Source: Fuerstiella sp. (lineage in GTDB: Bacteria; Planctomycetota; Planctomycetia; Planctomycetales; Planctomycetaceae). From it: 64,000 nt of DNA. The stretch is taken from positions 1 through 64,000 of the forward strand of contig JAPYTO010000005.1 in assembly GCA_029941865.1 (NCBI GenBank), in the 5' to 3' direction. A program made the position numbers and the translations under genes. Shown one piece after another: positions 36,699 through 45,775 of the stretch. Every line of letters begins with the position of its first letter. Positions within the stretch are counted from its first letter, which is position 1. The notes under the pieces were generated by a model that worked only from the letters and a program-made list of their open reading frames with translations, did not search any database and was not told the DNA's origin.

Positions 36699-37829
36699 AT
36701 GAAACGATCATTCGCATTTGTCGCCGTAGTATTAGTGGTAATTCTGCTGGCACCGGCCGCTCCCTCACAGGACCGGCGTGATGGTGGCGGTCGAGGTCGC
36801 GGCGGGTTTGGAGGCGACAGAGGTGATCGTGGGCAGGGTGGCGGCGAACGCGGTCGTCCTTCTGGCGGTGCCACTCGAGGCGGCTTCGGCGGGGGGCAAC
36901 CCGGTAGTGGTGGTACTCGAGGCGGCTTTGGCGGCGGACAACCCGGTGGCGGTGATCGAACCCGTGGCGGCTTTGGCGGTGGCCCTCCCGGTGGCGGTGA
37001 TCGAACTCGTGGCGGCTTTGGCGGTGGATCTCCCGGTGGTGGCGATCGAGGCGGTCGTCCGACGTTAGACGGCAACGGCGACGGTCGCATTGACCAGAAC
37101 GAAATCAATCAGATGTCCGATCAGATGAAGCAATTCATGCAATCACGCGGCATCACCATTCGACCGGGCATGTCAATGGACGACTTTCGTAACAACATGC
37201 GAGAACAATTCAGCCGTGGCGGCGAAGGCGGTCGTGGTGGCGATCCTCAGGCCCGTAACCGCGGCCAGAATGGCGTGCTTAGTCCCTTCCGGCCTCGCAC
37301 GAAAGATCGAATGACGGTGGACCTGCCGCCCAAGTACAGCGAACTGGATATCGACTACGACGGTCAGATCGGACTTTACGAATGGATTACTGCCCGACGC
37401 GAGTCCCTCAGCCAGTTTGATCAGATGGACCTGAACTTTGACGGGATACTGACTCCGTCAGAGTTGTTGGTCTATGACGAAGTCCTGGCCAGCGGCGAAC
37501 CCAAAGTTACGTCCTACAAACGCGAACGAATCACAATCGTCGGTGGCGGCGGCAGCACGCGGTCCACAGGTTCCGCCGCGATCCGCCTGGGTGGCTCAGC
37601 AAAAGCCAGCAAGCCTTCCGCGGAAGAAGTGCAAAAGCACGCAGCCACGGCCAAACGCTATTTTGCCAGCATGGACAAGAACGGCGATGGAAAGATCGGG
37701 GAAGACGAATGGGCGCAAAGCCGTCGTCTGAAACCGTGGTTCGAAAAGGCGGGCATCAAGCTCACCACGATGTCGGAGTCTGATTTTGCGGGAAAGTTCG
37801 CCATCGCGATGAAATCCGTGGGCAAATAG
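36699..37829 (+). CDS. exported EF-hand protein with glycine-rich repeats
   Basis: The 376-residue protein has a signal peptide (MKRSFAFVAVVLVVILLAPA, cleavage near PSQ), an Arg/Gly-rich segment (about 26-120) built from repeats of TRGGFGGG-PGGGDR coded by 36-39-bp tandem repeats, then four EF-hand-type calcium loops: DGNGDGRIDQNEI, DIDYDGQIGLYEW, DLNFDGILTPSEL and DKNGDGKIGEDEW. The first and last keep all acidic positions. The Gly-rich part resembles the tail of the divergent GspD-like protein. Function is unknown; I infer a Ca2+-responsive extracytoplasmic protein, possibly tied to the secretion cluster. ATG 36699 is preferred over the TTG at 36687 because the signal peptide starts there. 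Confidence 0.85.
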   Translation: MKRSFAFVAVVLVVILLAPAAPSQDRRDGGGRGRGGFGGDRGDRGQGGGERGRPSGGATRGGFGGGQPGSGGTRGGFGGGQPGGGDRTRGGFGGGPPGGGDRTRGGFGGGSPGGGDRGGRPTLDGNGDGRIDQNEINQMSDQMKQFMQSRGITIRPGMSMDDFRNNMREQFSRGGEGGRGGDPQARNRGQNGVLSPFRPRTKDRMTVDLPPKYSELDIDYDGQIGLYEWITARRESLSQFDQMDLNFDGILTPSELLVYDEVLASGEPKVTSYKRERITIVGGGGSTRSTGSAAIRLGGSAKASKPSAEEVQKHAATAKRYFASMDKNGDGKIGEDEWAQSRRLKPWFEKAGIKLTTMSESDFAGKFAIAMKSVGK

Positions 37830-38363
37830 AATCCCTGGCGACTCGCAGTTCTATGAACTGCACTGTTGAACGACGGCGTGCACCGTGCTGCTGCTTGCTT
37901 GCAAGCAGTGAATACGTGCCCGTTGTCCAGGCAGCCCCGCTTCCCCGCAGCGCCGGCACGACAACGTAGTGGTCTGTCCATGTTGAGTTTACTAGTAGCG
38001 GAACTCGCCAAGAGTTTCGGCCAATGAGGGGAAACGCCGAAAGTCGTGGCGACTTCCGCTACCGTCAGCATTAGTAAGCTTAATGTGGATGCAGCAGTAG
38101 GACTCCCGTCGTTCCTGCCATTGCCCGCGTGGTCACGGCTTGCTGCCGCATCAGGATTGCCCTTGTTTTGCTCAGTCCACGCCACCCAACTGTCCGAAAC
38201 CACAATCCGTGAGCGCACTCGGCTCGAAACCAGGCGACGGAATTGCGTGCAGGACGACCGTCCCTGAAGTAGGATTACCATCAATCCGGAGCATGTCGAC
38301 GCGTTCAGAGCGTTCCAGACGTGGTCGACACTAGTATTGAATGCCTGATGGGATCTTCAGTTG
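37830..38363. other. intergenic region with a hairpin repeat
   Basis: A 534-bp gap between two plus-strand genes. GCAGTTC and GAACTGC form a short hairpin at 37845-37861, just past the EF-hand stop, without a T-run. A long inverted repeat lies at 37995-38062. The remainder shows no support for genes. Confidence 0.55.
37995..38062. repeat. inverted-repeat hairpin family E, copy 1
   Basis: The left arm GTAGCGGAACTCGCCAAGAG continues with TTTCGGC (37995-38021), and the right arm (38036-38062) pairs with it over 27 bp with three mismatches. A looser relative lies at 48055-48121. Confidence 0.8.
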
Positions 38364-41300
38364 ATGATAAGTCTGAATCGTTCGGCGTTGATTTGTCTCT
38401 GTGGATTGGCGGCCGCTGCTGACGATCTGCCACCGGGAGTCGTGAACACGCAGCAGGCCAGCGATGTTTCTTTGTCGCCACAGGAATCACTGGCACGCAT
38501 CACCGTACCGGACGGCTTTCACGTGACGCTGTTTGCTGGCGAGCCGGATGTCAGGCGGCCCATCGCTTTTGATTTTGATGATCGAGGACGTTTGTGGGTT
38601 GTTGAAAACTACTCGCACCCCGAATGGAAGACCGACGGAACCAGCGATCGCATCATCATTCTGGAAGATTCAAATCACGACGGGCAGTTTGATCAGCGAA
38701 CCGTGTTTTGGGACAAGGGTCGCTTTCTGACCGGCCTGGCGGTTGGTCACGGTGGCGTATGGATCGCCAATACGCCCGAACTATCATTTCTGCCGGACCG
38801 CAACCACGACGACGTGCCGGATTCCGAACCGATCGTAATGCTGGACGGATTTCAGATATCCAGTAACAACGTTGTGAACAACTTTCACTGGGGTCCGGAC
38901 GGTTGGCTGTACGGAGCCATCGGTCTATCCACGAAGTCGCTCGTCGGCAAACCGGGGACACCGGAAGAAGGCCGGACCAGTATCACGCGCGGGATCTGGC
39001 GGTTTCACCCGGTGGATCACATCTTTGAAAAGGTGGCCGAAGGCATGGTGAATCCGTGGGGAGCGGACTTCAATGAATACGGTGATCTGATCACCTCCAA
39101 TACTGTGCTCGCACATCTGTGGCACATCGTACCGGGCATGTATTGTGAACGGCGGGCATCGGAACAGGACAACCCGTATGCGTACGGCCGCATTCAATCC
39201 ATCACCGACCACTTACACTGGGGTGGCGGCGGATGGCAGGACTCACGTGCGCCGACGAGTGGCAAGGGCAACGGCAAAAAATCAAAGGCCGCCAGCCAAT
39301 CATCGCACCACGACGTAAACGATCCGACCGCGCATTACCACACTCACTCAGTGGCGGGCGGCGGTCATGCTCATTGCGGGGCCATGATCTACCTGGGCGA
39401 CAACTGGCCACAGCAATATCGCGGCACGTTCTTCACGAATAATCTGCACGGCAACAGAGTAAACAACGACATCCTGGTGCCCACAAAATCGACATACGTC
39501 GGAGGACACGGCGAAGATTTTCTGTTCGGCAACGATCCATGGTTTCGAGGCATGTCGATCAAGTACGGCCCGGACGGCGGTGTTTATATTTCTGACTGGC
39601 ACGACATCGGCGAATGTCACGACAGCGACGGCAGTCATCGCAGCAGCGGCCGCATCTACAAAGTGGTCTTCGGACAACCGTTGCGCACCGCCGTTGATCT
39701 GCGGCAACTGAGCGATACCGAACTGGTGGAATTACAACTACATCAGAACGAGTGGTTCGTTCGCCATGCCCGCAGAATTCTGCACCAGCGATCAGCGACG
39801 GGCACTGACCTGACAGCTGCCATACGGCGGTTGCGGAACATCTTTGATGACGAAGAGGACGAGTTGCTGAAGCTGCGAGTACTCTGGACGCGGCATGTCG
39901 TCGACGATCTGAACGAATCAGAACTGTTGGAATTGCTGAGCCATCACAGTCAGCATGTACGACGCTGGGCTGTTCGCTTTCTGGTTGACCGACAGCGGCA
40001 GGAACCCTCTTCCCTGTCGTCGTCCGTGTTCCGCCAGTTCATCAAAATGTCTCACCACGACACGTCACCCAAAGTACGACTCGAACTCGCTTGCGCGCTG
40101 CAACGCGTCAGCACTGAACAACGTTTGGCAATCGCCGCAGGATTGGTGTCTCATGCCGCAGATGCTACCGATCCCTACCTGCCGCTTATGATTTGGTATG
40201 GTATCGAACCCGTCGTCACGGTTGATACGACGGCCGCGTTGCAGCTGGCGGTGGCTTCGCGGTTGCCACTTGTCCGGCGGTACATTGCTCGTAGAACGGT
40301 GGACGTGGAATCGCCACCGATCGCGCACGTCGTAGACGTGGCGATGCAGAATCACGATGAGACGATTCGGCTGGACCTGTTGCAGGGTATGCTGGACGCC
40401 CTGGACGGTCGAGGCCACCAGACGGCCCCCGAATCGTGGAACAGATTGTATCCGCAGGTGTCGTCTGCAAAGCAACCATTGTTGCGGTCCGTGGCTGTTC
40501 GGCTGGCCATCATCTTCGGCGATGAACTCGCCATCACTCGACTCCGCGAAACGGTACTCAACCAAACGGCTGCCGCCGCTGGCCGCGGTGAAGCACTGCG
40601 TGCACTGCTGCAGGTGAAGAATGGCGTGCCGGTTGAAATGCTGCACCAGCTTGTGGCAGAAGATTCGGTTCTGCGGCCCGATGCACTGCACGCTCTGGTC
40701 ATCAGCAATGCTCCGTCCACGGCCAACGTGCTGCTGAACCAGTACGCAAAATTGGCACATGATGAAAAACAGGACGCCATCAGTGTTCTGGCAACTCGTC
40801 GCAGTTTTGCCGAGGCACTGTTGACGGCCATCGAGGACGGTCGAGTGAATCGTACCGACGTATCCGCCTTCGCCCTGCAGCAACTACGAGCTTTCAACAT
40901 TCCCCTGCTGCAAACACGGATTCAGTCACTGTGGGCAGATGACGCTCAGCGGCTGAAGAAGTCGGACCAGATTGCTCACTACACAAAGCTCATGTCTGCT
41001 GACTACATGGCCCACGGGGACGTCAACGCGGGGCGTCTGGTGTTTGAACGCACGTGTGCCAAGTGCCACACTCTGTTTGGTGAGGGAGGAACAATCGCTC
41101 CCGACCTGACCGGTTCCGGGCGAAAGAAGACAGACTACGTCCTCAGCAATTTGATTGATCCCAGTGCCGAAATTGACCGGGCTTATCGGCTGACAACGGT
41201 GCTCACGACTGATGGAAGGCTGCTGAGTGGATTCATGGTGCAGCAGGATGACACCTGGCTGGTCGTCCGTACTCAGGACGCGCGAATCCGCGTGGCGATG

Positions 41301-41450
41301 AAAGAAGTCGAAGAACTCATCACGTCAAACACATCCATGATGCCGGAAGGCATGCTCCGCGATTTCACCGATCACCAGGTGCGAGACCTGCTTGTCTATC
41401 TTGGCCATTCAGAACAGGTTCCGCTGCCGGAGCCGGTCAGTGGCGATTGA
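38364..41450 (+). CDS. PVC-type membrane-bound dehydrogenase with HEAT repeats and C-terminal haem site
   Basis: The 1028-residue exported protein has an N-terminal signal peptide (ISLNRSALICLCGLAAAA), a six-bladed propeller-like dehydrogenase domain (about 35-440; ITVPDGFHVTLFAGEPDVRR, FDFDDRGRLWVVENYSHPEW), a run of HEAT-like helical repeats (about 450-860), and a C-terminal cytochrome c domain with the haem site CAKCH (RLVFERTCAKCHTLFGEGG, about residue 897), followed by IAPDLTGSGRKK. This domain order is common in Planctomycetes and Verrucomicrobia. Substrate and electron acceptor are unknown. TTG 38361 directly precedes ATG 38364; the ATG is chosen. Confidence 0.9.
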   Translation: MISLNRSALICLCGLAAAADDLPPGVVNTQQASDVSLSPQESLARITVPDGFHVTLFAGEPDVRRPIAFDFDDRGRLWVVENYSHPEWKTDGTSDRIIILEDSNHDGQFDQRTVFWDKGRFLTGLAVGHGGVWIANTPELSFLPDRNHDDVPDSEPIVMLDGFQISSNNVVNNFHWGPDGWLYGAIGLSTKSLVGKPGTPEEGRTSITRGIWRFHPVDHIFEKVAEGMVNPWGADFNEYGDLITSNTVLAHLWHIVPGMYCERRASEQDNPYAYGRIQSITDHLHWGGGGWQDSRAPTSGKGNGKKSKAASQSSHHDVNDPTAHYHTHSVAGGGHAHCGAMIYLGDNWPQQYRGTFFTNNLHGNRVNNDILVPTKSTYVGGHGEDFLFGNDPWFRGMSIKYGPDGGVYISDWHDIGECHDSDGSHRSSGRIYKVVFGQPLRTAVDLRQLSDTELVELQLHQNEWFVRHARRILHQRSATGTDLTAAIRRLRNIFDDEEDELLKLRVLWTRHVVDDLNESELLELLSHHSQHVRRWAVRFLVDRQRQEPSSLSSSVFRQFIKMSHHDTSPKVRLELACALQRVSTEQRLAIAAGLVSHAADATDPYLPLMIWYGIEPVVTVDTTAALQLAVASRLPLVRRYIARRTVDVESPPIAHVVDVAMQNHDETIRLDLLQGMLDALDGRGHQTAPESWNRLYPQVSSAKQPLLRSVAVRLAIIFGDELAITRLRETVLNQTAAAAGRGEALRALLQVKNGVPVEMLHQLVAEDSVLRPDALHALVISNAPSTANVLLNQYAKLAHDEKQDAISVLATRRSFAEALLTAIEDGRVNRTDVSAFALQQLRAFNIPLLQTRIQSLWADDAQRLKKSDQIAHYTKLMSADYMAHGDVNAGRLVFERTCAKCHTLFGEGGTIAPDLTGSGRKKTDYVLSNLIDPSAEIDRAYRLTTVLTTDGRLLSGFMVQQDDTWLVVRTQDARIRVAMKEVEELITSNTSMMPEGMLRDFTDHQVRDLLVYLGHSEQVPLPEPVSGD

Positions 41451-41515
41451 TCGTCCGGTCACCCTTCGTTCAACGCCGAATGTTCTTCATGCCACTGTCT
41501 GCGGAGTTCAATGCC

Positions 41516-42364
41516 ATGACTCAGAATAATCGGTTCAGTCCGTCGACGTTTTCCGCTGCATTGGCCGGATGTTGTCTGGTCTTATTTGCTGGTTCCGTAT
41601 CTGCCGCAGACGAGACTCCACGTGCTGCAATTGTTGTCGATCGGACGTTCATTGCCGATCACGACGGCACTGAGCAAAAATACGTGGTTATGAGGCCGCA
41701 GGAGTTTTCACCGGATCAGCCGGTTTCGATATTGATTGCGCTGCATGGACATGGTTCGGATCGCTGGCAGTTCGTTCGTCAGACGCGGGGTGAATGTCGT
41801 GCCACACGAGACGTCGCCGTGGCCAACGGAATGTGGCTGGTTTCTCCGGATTACCGAGCAAAGACATCATGGATGGGACCAGCCGCCGAAGCAGACGTGC
41901 TGCAGATCATCAGAACTCTGAAGCAGCAATTCAATGTGTCGCGAGTGATCATTTGCGGCGGGTCGATGGGCGGCACGGGGGCCCTGACGTTTTCCGCCTT
42001 GCACCCGGACGTGATTGACGGCGTCGTTTCCCTGAACGGAACCGCCAACCTCGTAGACTACGATCGCTTTCAGGACGCCATCGCCGCATCGTACGGCGGA
42101 TCAAAGGCTCAGGTCCCGGAAGAATATCGCAACCGCAGCGCCGAGTTTTTTCCAGAGAAGGTTTCGATGCCATTGGCCGCCACAACGGGCGGTCAGGACA
42201 ATGTGGTGCCCCCCGAAAGTGTTCTGCGGCTTATCGACAACATCCGCAAACACAATTCGAACGTGCTCAGCATCCACCGACCAACTGGAGGTCACAGCAC
42301 CAACTATGCGGACACAAAGAAGGCGCTGGAGTTTGTCATCGCCGCATGCGGCGTGAATCCGTAA
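41516..42364 (+). CDS. exported alpha/beta hydrolase (prolyl-oligopeptidase/esterase type)
   Basis: The 282-residue protein has a signal peptide (ending near GSVSA) and an alpha/beta-hydrolase fold with the oxyanion word ALHGHGSD, the nucleophile elbow GGSMGG (Ser150), and a C-terminal His in GGHSTNYAD. It resembles esterase/PHB depolymerase or peptidase S9-like proteins. ATG 41516 has GGAG 11 bases upstream; an in-frame start at 41447 would add 23 unlikely residues and overlap the upstream gene. The substrate is not known. It follows the PVC dehydrogenase after 65 bp and is likely co-transcribed. Confidence 0.85.
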   Translation: MTQNNRFSPSTFSAALAGCCLVLFAGSVSAADETPRAAIVVDRTFIADHDGTEQKYVVMRPQEFSPDQPVSILIALHGHGSDRWQFVRQTRGECRATRDVAVANGMWLVSPDYRAKTSWMGPAAEADVLQIIRTLKQQFNVSRVIICGGSMGGTGALTFSALHPDVIDGVVSLNGTANLVDYDRFQDAIAASYGGSKAQVPEEYRNRSAEFFPEKVSMPLAATTGGQDNVVPPESVLRLIDNIRKHNSNVLSIHRPTGGHSTNYADTKKALEFVIAACGVNP

Positions 42365-42673
42365 TCGCGACGTCAGGAGGATCGACAACTGGTGCTCCCA
42401 AACTGGAGTTTGGGGCCGAGAATGAAACGGTGTGAACATGAATTACGAAATGTTACTCTCCCGCCGGGAGAGTCGCGAGGAACGAGCGGGGAGGGGATTC
42501 TTGTTTGTCCATTAATCTGATTAGTTTCGGCATGCCCTAGCTCTCCTCGCTTAGGCTCGACTCTCCCGGAGGGAGAGTGAATCAACATGGTCGACTTCGT
42601 CCTTGGGGAGAGTCGGGCTATCAGGGCCATTGAGTTCCACGCAGCAGCTCAAGTCCGCCGCGACCGGTGCCGC
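42365..42673. other. intergenic region with the MITE-like repeat
   Basis: Between convergent genes; 42454-42599 is repeat family B. No other feature was seen. Confidence 0.6.
42454..42599. repeat. MITE-like repeat family B, copy 1
   Basis: TACTCTCCCGCCGGGAGAGT at 42454 is matched in inverted form by ACTCTCCCGGAGGGAGAGTG at 42560-42579. A further ~20 bases to 42599 (TCGACTTCG) are shared with copy 2, which is in the opposite orientation (54738-54882). The two copies are near-identical at the ends and diverge in the middle. There is no coding capacity and no clear target duplication. Confidence 0.82.
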
Positions 42674-44056
42674 CTATTTGAAACGCAACGAATACACGTC
42701 CGCGTTCGTGATCGTGAAACGCAGTTGAACAGTGCCTTTACCCAACGCCGGCTTCTGCACCCACGTAACCTTTGCATGCACGGCGTTGCCGCTCAGCGTT
42801 CCTGATTTGCCGATGACTTCGCCTGCGTCGTTCAACACTTCCACCGTTAACGCGCCGCCTGGCTTGACCACGTAATTCAACAACAACTGCTGTCCCTTGT
42901 ATCGCAACGGCTTCGTGGTCACCTGTCCTCCGTCGGCACCTCCACGCAAAGCAACAAATCCATCAACACGGTACACGAATCGTCGGACTCGCCCGGGAGT
43001 GCTTTCGTAATAGTTCTCTGTGCCGTAGATGGAGATTTCGTTCGGTTTTCCGGGCAGCTGAAACATGCCCCAGACCATGTAGTTACTGCGATTGTGGTTG
43101 CGGTCCTTCGGAGCCGTTCGAGGAATCACGGCATCAGCATAGCGCTGGAACATGACTCCGTCGCGACTGGTCATCAGAATTGGTTCGACCTGCTGGCTCT
43201 TCGGTTCAAATCGTGTGGGGAAACCGATGAACAGATGCGGGGCTCGAAAGTACTTCTGAATCGCGTTTGTGTACAGATGCTCATTCGGCGTGCCTTCGGG
43301 ATAAGCCAGGTCCGCTTCGTTTTCCCAATGGATGAAGTCCGTTGATGTGGCCGTGCGGATGGCACGGACTCCGTCACCGAAATACCGCCAGTAGGCTCGG
43401 TATTCGCCACGATCGGTATCCCAAAACGCCAGGTTCTGCGAATCGAACGCGCCGTTCGTAATCACCGGCTTTTCCTGTCTCTGCGCCCAGTGCACGCAGT
43501 CGGGTGATGTAAAAGGCACCAGCCCACCACCAAAGCTCCCGACACCACCGAACGCTTTGTACTTTTCCTCAGCCGGGGCCGCTGGATTTGAGTCGCGAAA
43601 CGCAGTGAAGTTGTGAGTTCCTGGCCCCAGCCAAACGATGTTGTTTTCTTTCGAGCCGTTCCATTCGAACAGTCCGAGCTTCGGCTTTGTCCAGTGAATA
43701 CCGTCTTTGCTTTCGGCGTAACAGGTGACTTCCTTGTGAACCGCCTTCATCTTTTCGTCGTGCCGCCAGCCTCGATAAATCATGCGGTACGTGTCGCCGT
43801 CCTGAAACACCGTGTAATACCCACTCGTGTTTCCTTCCCACGGCTCACCGGTTTCGAACACAACCTCCTGTGGTTTGGGGCGAAGCAACTGCCGACTGAC
43901 GTCTCCTTCCGTTTTGTCGATCAGGTGATCGTCAACAAATAGTTCCAATCGGTTACCGACGTCAATCGGTTCCGCACTGATGGCCGTTGTGGATGCCGTC
44001 ACCAGCAGGCACAGCGCCGCGGTCGTTATCACTATTGATCTGATGCAAGATGCCAT
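42674..44056 (-). CDS. exported glycosidase-like beta-propeller protein
   Basis: The 460-residue protein has a signal peptide (ending near AISA, residue 28) and a five-bladed propeller pattern resembling glycoside hydrolase families 32/43/117 or related DUF proteins: RLELFVDDHLIDKTEG, YAESKDGIHWTKPKLGL, FTSPDCVHWAQRQEKP and TATSTDFIHWENEAD repeat a xxSxDxxHW motif (blade signature). A beta-sandwich C-terminus (about 370-460) follows. The catalytic acids cannot be fixed by eye, so hydrolytic activity is inferred. It is near a sulfatase, as in polysaccharide-use clusters. Confidence 0.72.
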   Translation of the reverse strand: MASCIRSIVITTAALCLLVTASTTAISAEPIDVGNRLELFVDDHLIDKTEGDVSRQLLRPKPQEVVFETGEPWEGNTSGYYTVFQDGDTYRMIYRGWRHDEKMKAVHKEVTCYAESKDGIHWTKPKLGLFEWNGSKENNIVWLGPGTHNFTAFRDSNPAAPAEEKYKAFGGVGSFGGGLVPFTSPDCVHWAQRQEKPVITNGAFDSQNLAFWDTDRGEYRAYWRYFGDGVRAIRTATSTDFIHWENEADLAYPEGTPNEHLYTNAIQKYFRAPHLFIGFPTRFEPKSQQVEPILMTSRDGVMFQRYADAVIPRTAPKDRNHNRSNYMVWGMFQLPGKPNEISIYGTENYYESTPGRVRRFVYRVDGFVALRGGADGGQVTTKPLRYKGQQLLLNYVVKPGGALTVEVLNDAGEVIGKSGTLSGNAVHAKVTWVQKPALGKGTVQLRFTITNADVYSLRFK

Positions 44057-44331
44057 GTTTGGTCATTCTGTTTGTTCGGACATCGAAACAAAAAAGGGGG
44101 GCTGAATTCGAAAGACGTTTCTGTCTTCTCTGGGCTCCACTCAGGAAGCGGCGGCACACTGACCGCGTTGACTGGCATCCTGGCAAACCCGCGTCAAACT
44201 ATACGTAACACGACAGCTCGATTGGTACTGTTCGACCAGAGACGCCTCAACCACGAACGCAGCTTAATTAAATCATACTGAGTTCCGTGGCCGAAACGCA
44301 GTGCCACGACAAATTGAACGGAAGCCCTGGT

Positions 44332-45630
44332 ATGAAACTCCTGCTGACCCTTTCAATTCCAGTCGTCGCCGCAATCCCTTTCACCGTTGTCGGCGGTGAC
44401 GACGTCAAAGGCAGCACACGTCCAAACCGCTATGGCCAGCCGGGGCCCCCCGGTTTGATGGTCGTGTCGGATTTTGAAGGTGCATCGGTGGCTGATGTGT
44501 CGATTGATCAGGTTGCGCGTTCCGTAAGTTTCATGCCGGGCGGAAATCCGGCACGCGGTTGGCCGTGTTGGTGGTATTTTCGCATTGATGGGGTGAGCCC
44601 CGGTGAGACCATCACGCTGAAACTGCGAGGATCGACGGCCACCGTGGGCAAACAAAAACCGCTGGCCGCGTCATGGGCAACGCCGAAGCAGGCCACCTGG
44701 TCCGTCGATGGCGAGACATGGCGGCACACTGACGATGGTCAGCGTCAGGCCGAGTGGATGATCTATTCACTCAAGCCCGACGCCACTTCAATATTTGTCG
44801 CCTGGGGACCGCCGTACACGCCAGGCACAGCTGCGAATTTCATGCGTGCAATTGGCGAAGCGTCGCCGCATGCAGAAGCGACTGAACTCTGCCGTTCGCG
44901 CGAAGGTCGCTCCGTGCCTATGCTGCATGTGAGCGAAGGCGACCGAACCGCGGAGCAGCGCTTTGGCGTCTGGGTACAGGCTCGGCAACATGCATGGGAG
45001 AGCGGTTCAAGCTGGGTGGCGCAGGGTTTTGCTGAATGGATTGTGAGCGATGATCCCGATGCTGCGTGGCTGCGACAGCACGCTGAAATATTTATCGTTC
45101 CCGTGATGGATGTCGACAACACCGCGTCTGGCAACGGTGGCAAGAATTCGTTGCCCCACGACCACAACCGGGACTGGTCGTCCAATCCTCATTGGAATGA
45201 AGTCCAGGCAGCTCAGCGAATGGTCAGCAATCTGATCGATGAAGGGCGCATGGATGTGTTTCTGGATCTGCACAACCCCGCACCGGGTGATCCCAGCTTC
45301 TTCTACATTCTTCCGCAGGAGATGTTGAAAGAGCCAATGATCAGTCTGCGTAACCGGTTCATCGACCTTGCCTACGCGCGAATCAGCAGGATCAAGCCGC
45401 TGATCCCGATGAGCAATAAACCCAAAGTGACCGGGGCCGGCTATCATCCACTGTGGCGGCAGATCAGTTCTAACTGGGTCTGCATGAATGGCAATCCGCA
45501 CACAGTGAGTCTGTGCCTAGAGACGATCTGGAACTACAGGAACAGCACGACGGAAGGCTATCGAGCGGTCGGTGCCAACCTGGCGGCTGCCGTACGTGAG
45601 TACCTTGCCGAACAGCCTGCACGCGAATGA
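44332..45630 (+). CDS. exported M14 zinc carboxypeptidase-like protein
   Basis: The 432-residue protein has a signal peptide (MKLLLTLSIPVVAAIPFTVV), an N-terminal beta-domain (about 30-170), and a peptidase M14 domain with the HxxE ligands in RQHAWESGSSW (His about 220), the third ligand in FLDLHNPAPGDP (His about 313) and the catalytic Glu in LCLETIWNY near 394. The HDHNRDWS segment carries substrate-binding Arg. The N-terminal domain plus M14 fits cytosolic-type carboxypeptidases, but with an export signal. ATG 44332 with GGAAG upstream is preferred over the GTG at 44287. It is divergent from the propeller gene. Confidence 0.83.
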   Translation: MKLLLTLSIPVVAAIPFTVVGGDDVKGSTRPNRYGQPGPPGLMVVSDFEGASVADVSIDQVARSVSFMPGGNPARGWPCWWYFRIDGVSPGETITLKLRGSTATVGKQKPLAASWATPKQATWSVDGETWRHTDDGQRQAEWMIYSLKPDATSIFVAWGPPYTPGTAANFMRAIGEASPHAEATELCRSREGRSVPMLHVSEGDRTAEQRFGVWVQARQHAWESGSSWVAQGFAEWIVSDDPDAAWLRQHAEIFIVPVMDVDNTASGNGGKNSLPHDHNRDWSSNPHWNEVQAAQRMVSNLIDEGRMDVFLDLHNPAPGDPSFFYILPQEMLKEPMISLRNRFIDLAYARISRIKPLIPMSNKPKVTGAGYHPLWRQISSNWVCMNGNPHTVSLCLETIWNYRNSTTEGYRAVGANLAAAVREYLAEQPARE

Positions 45631-45775
45631 TCCATTTTTACCGCTGACGAGTGCCATGCCGTCTTGTGTTGAGTAGACTGCCACTTGGCGACAGGGTCGC
45701 CGTTGTCCGTGTCTGACGTACCGCCAGGGGGCGTTCGTCTGTTGCGTCGAAACCAAAACCAATCAAGTCATTCAC

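Noticed and set aside
36780-37060. Direct repeats as a CRISPR array
   Set aside because: They are in-frame repeats of the EF-hand gene coding Arg/Gly-rich sequence.
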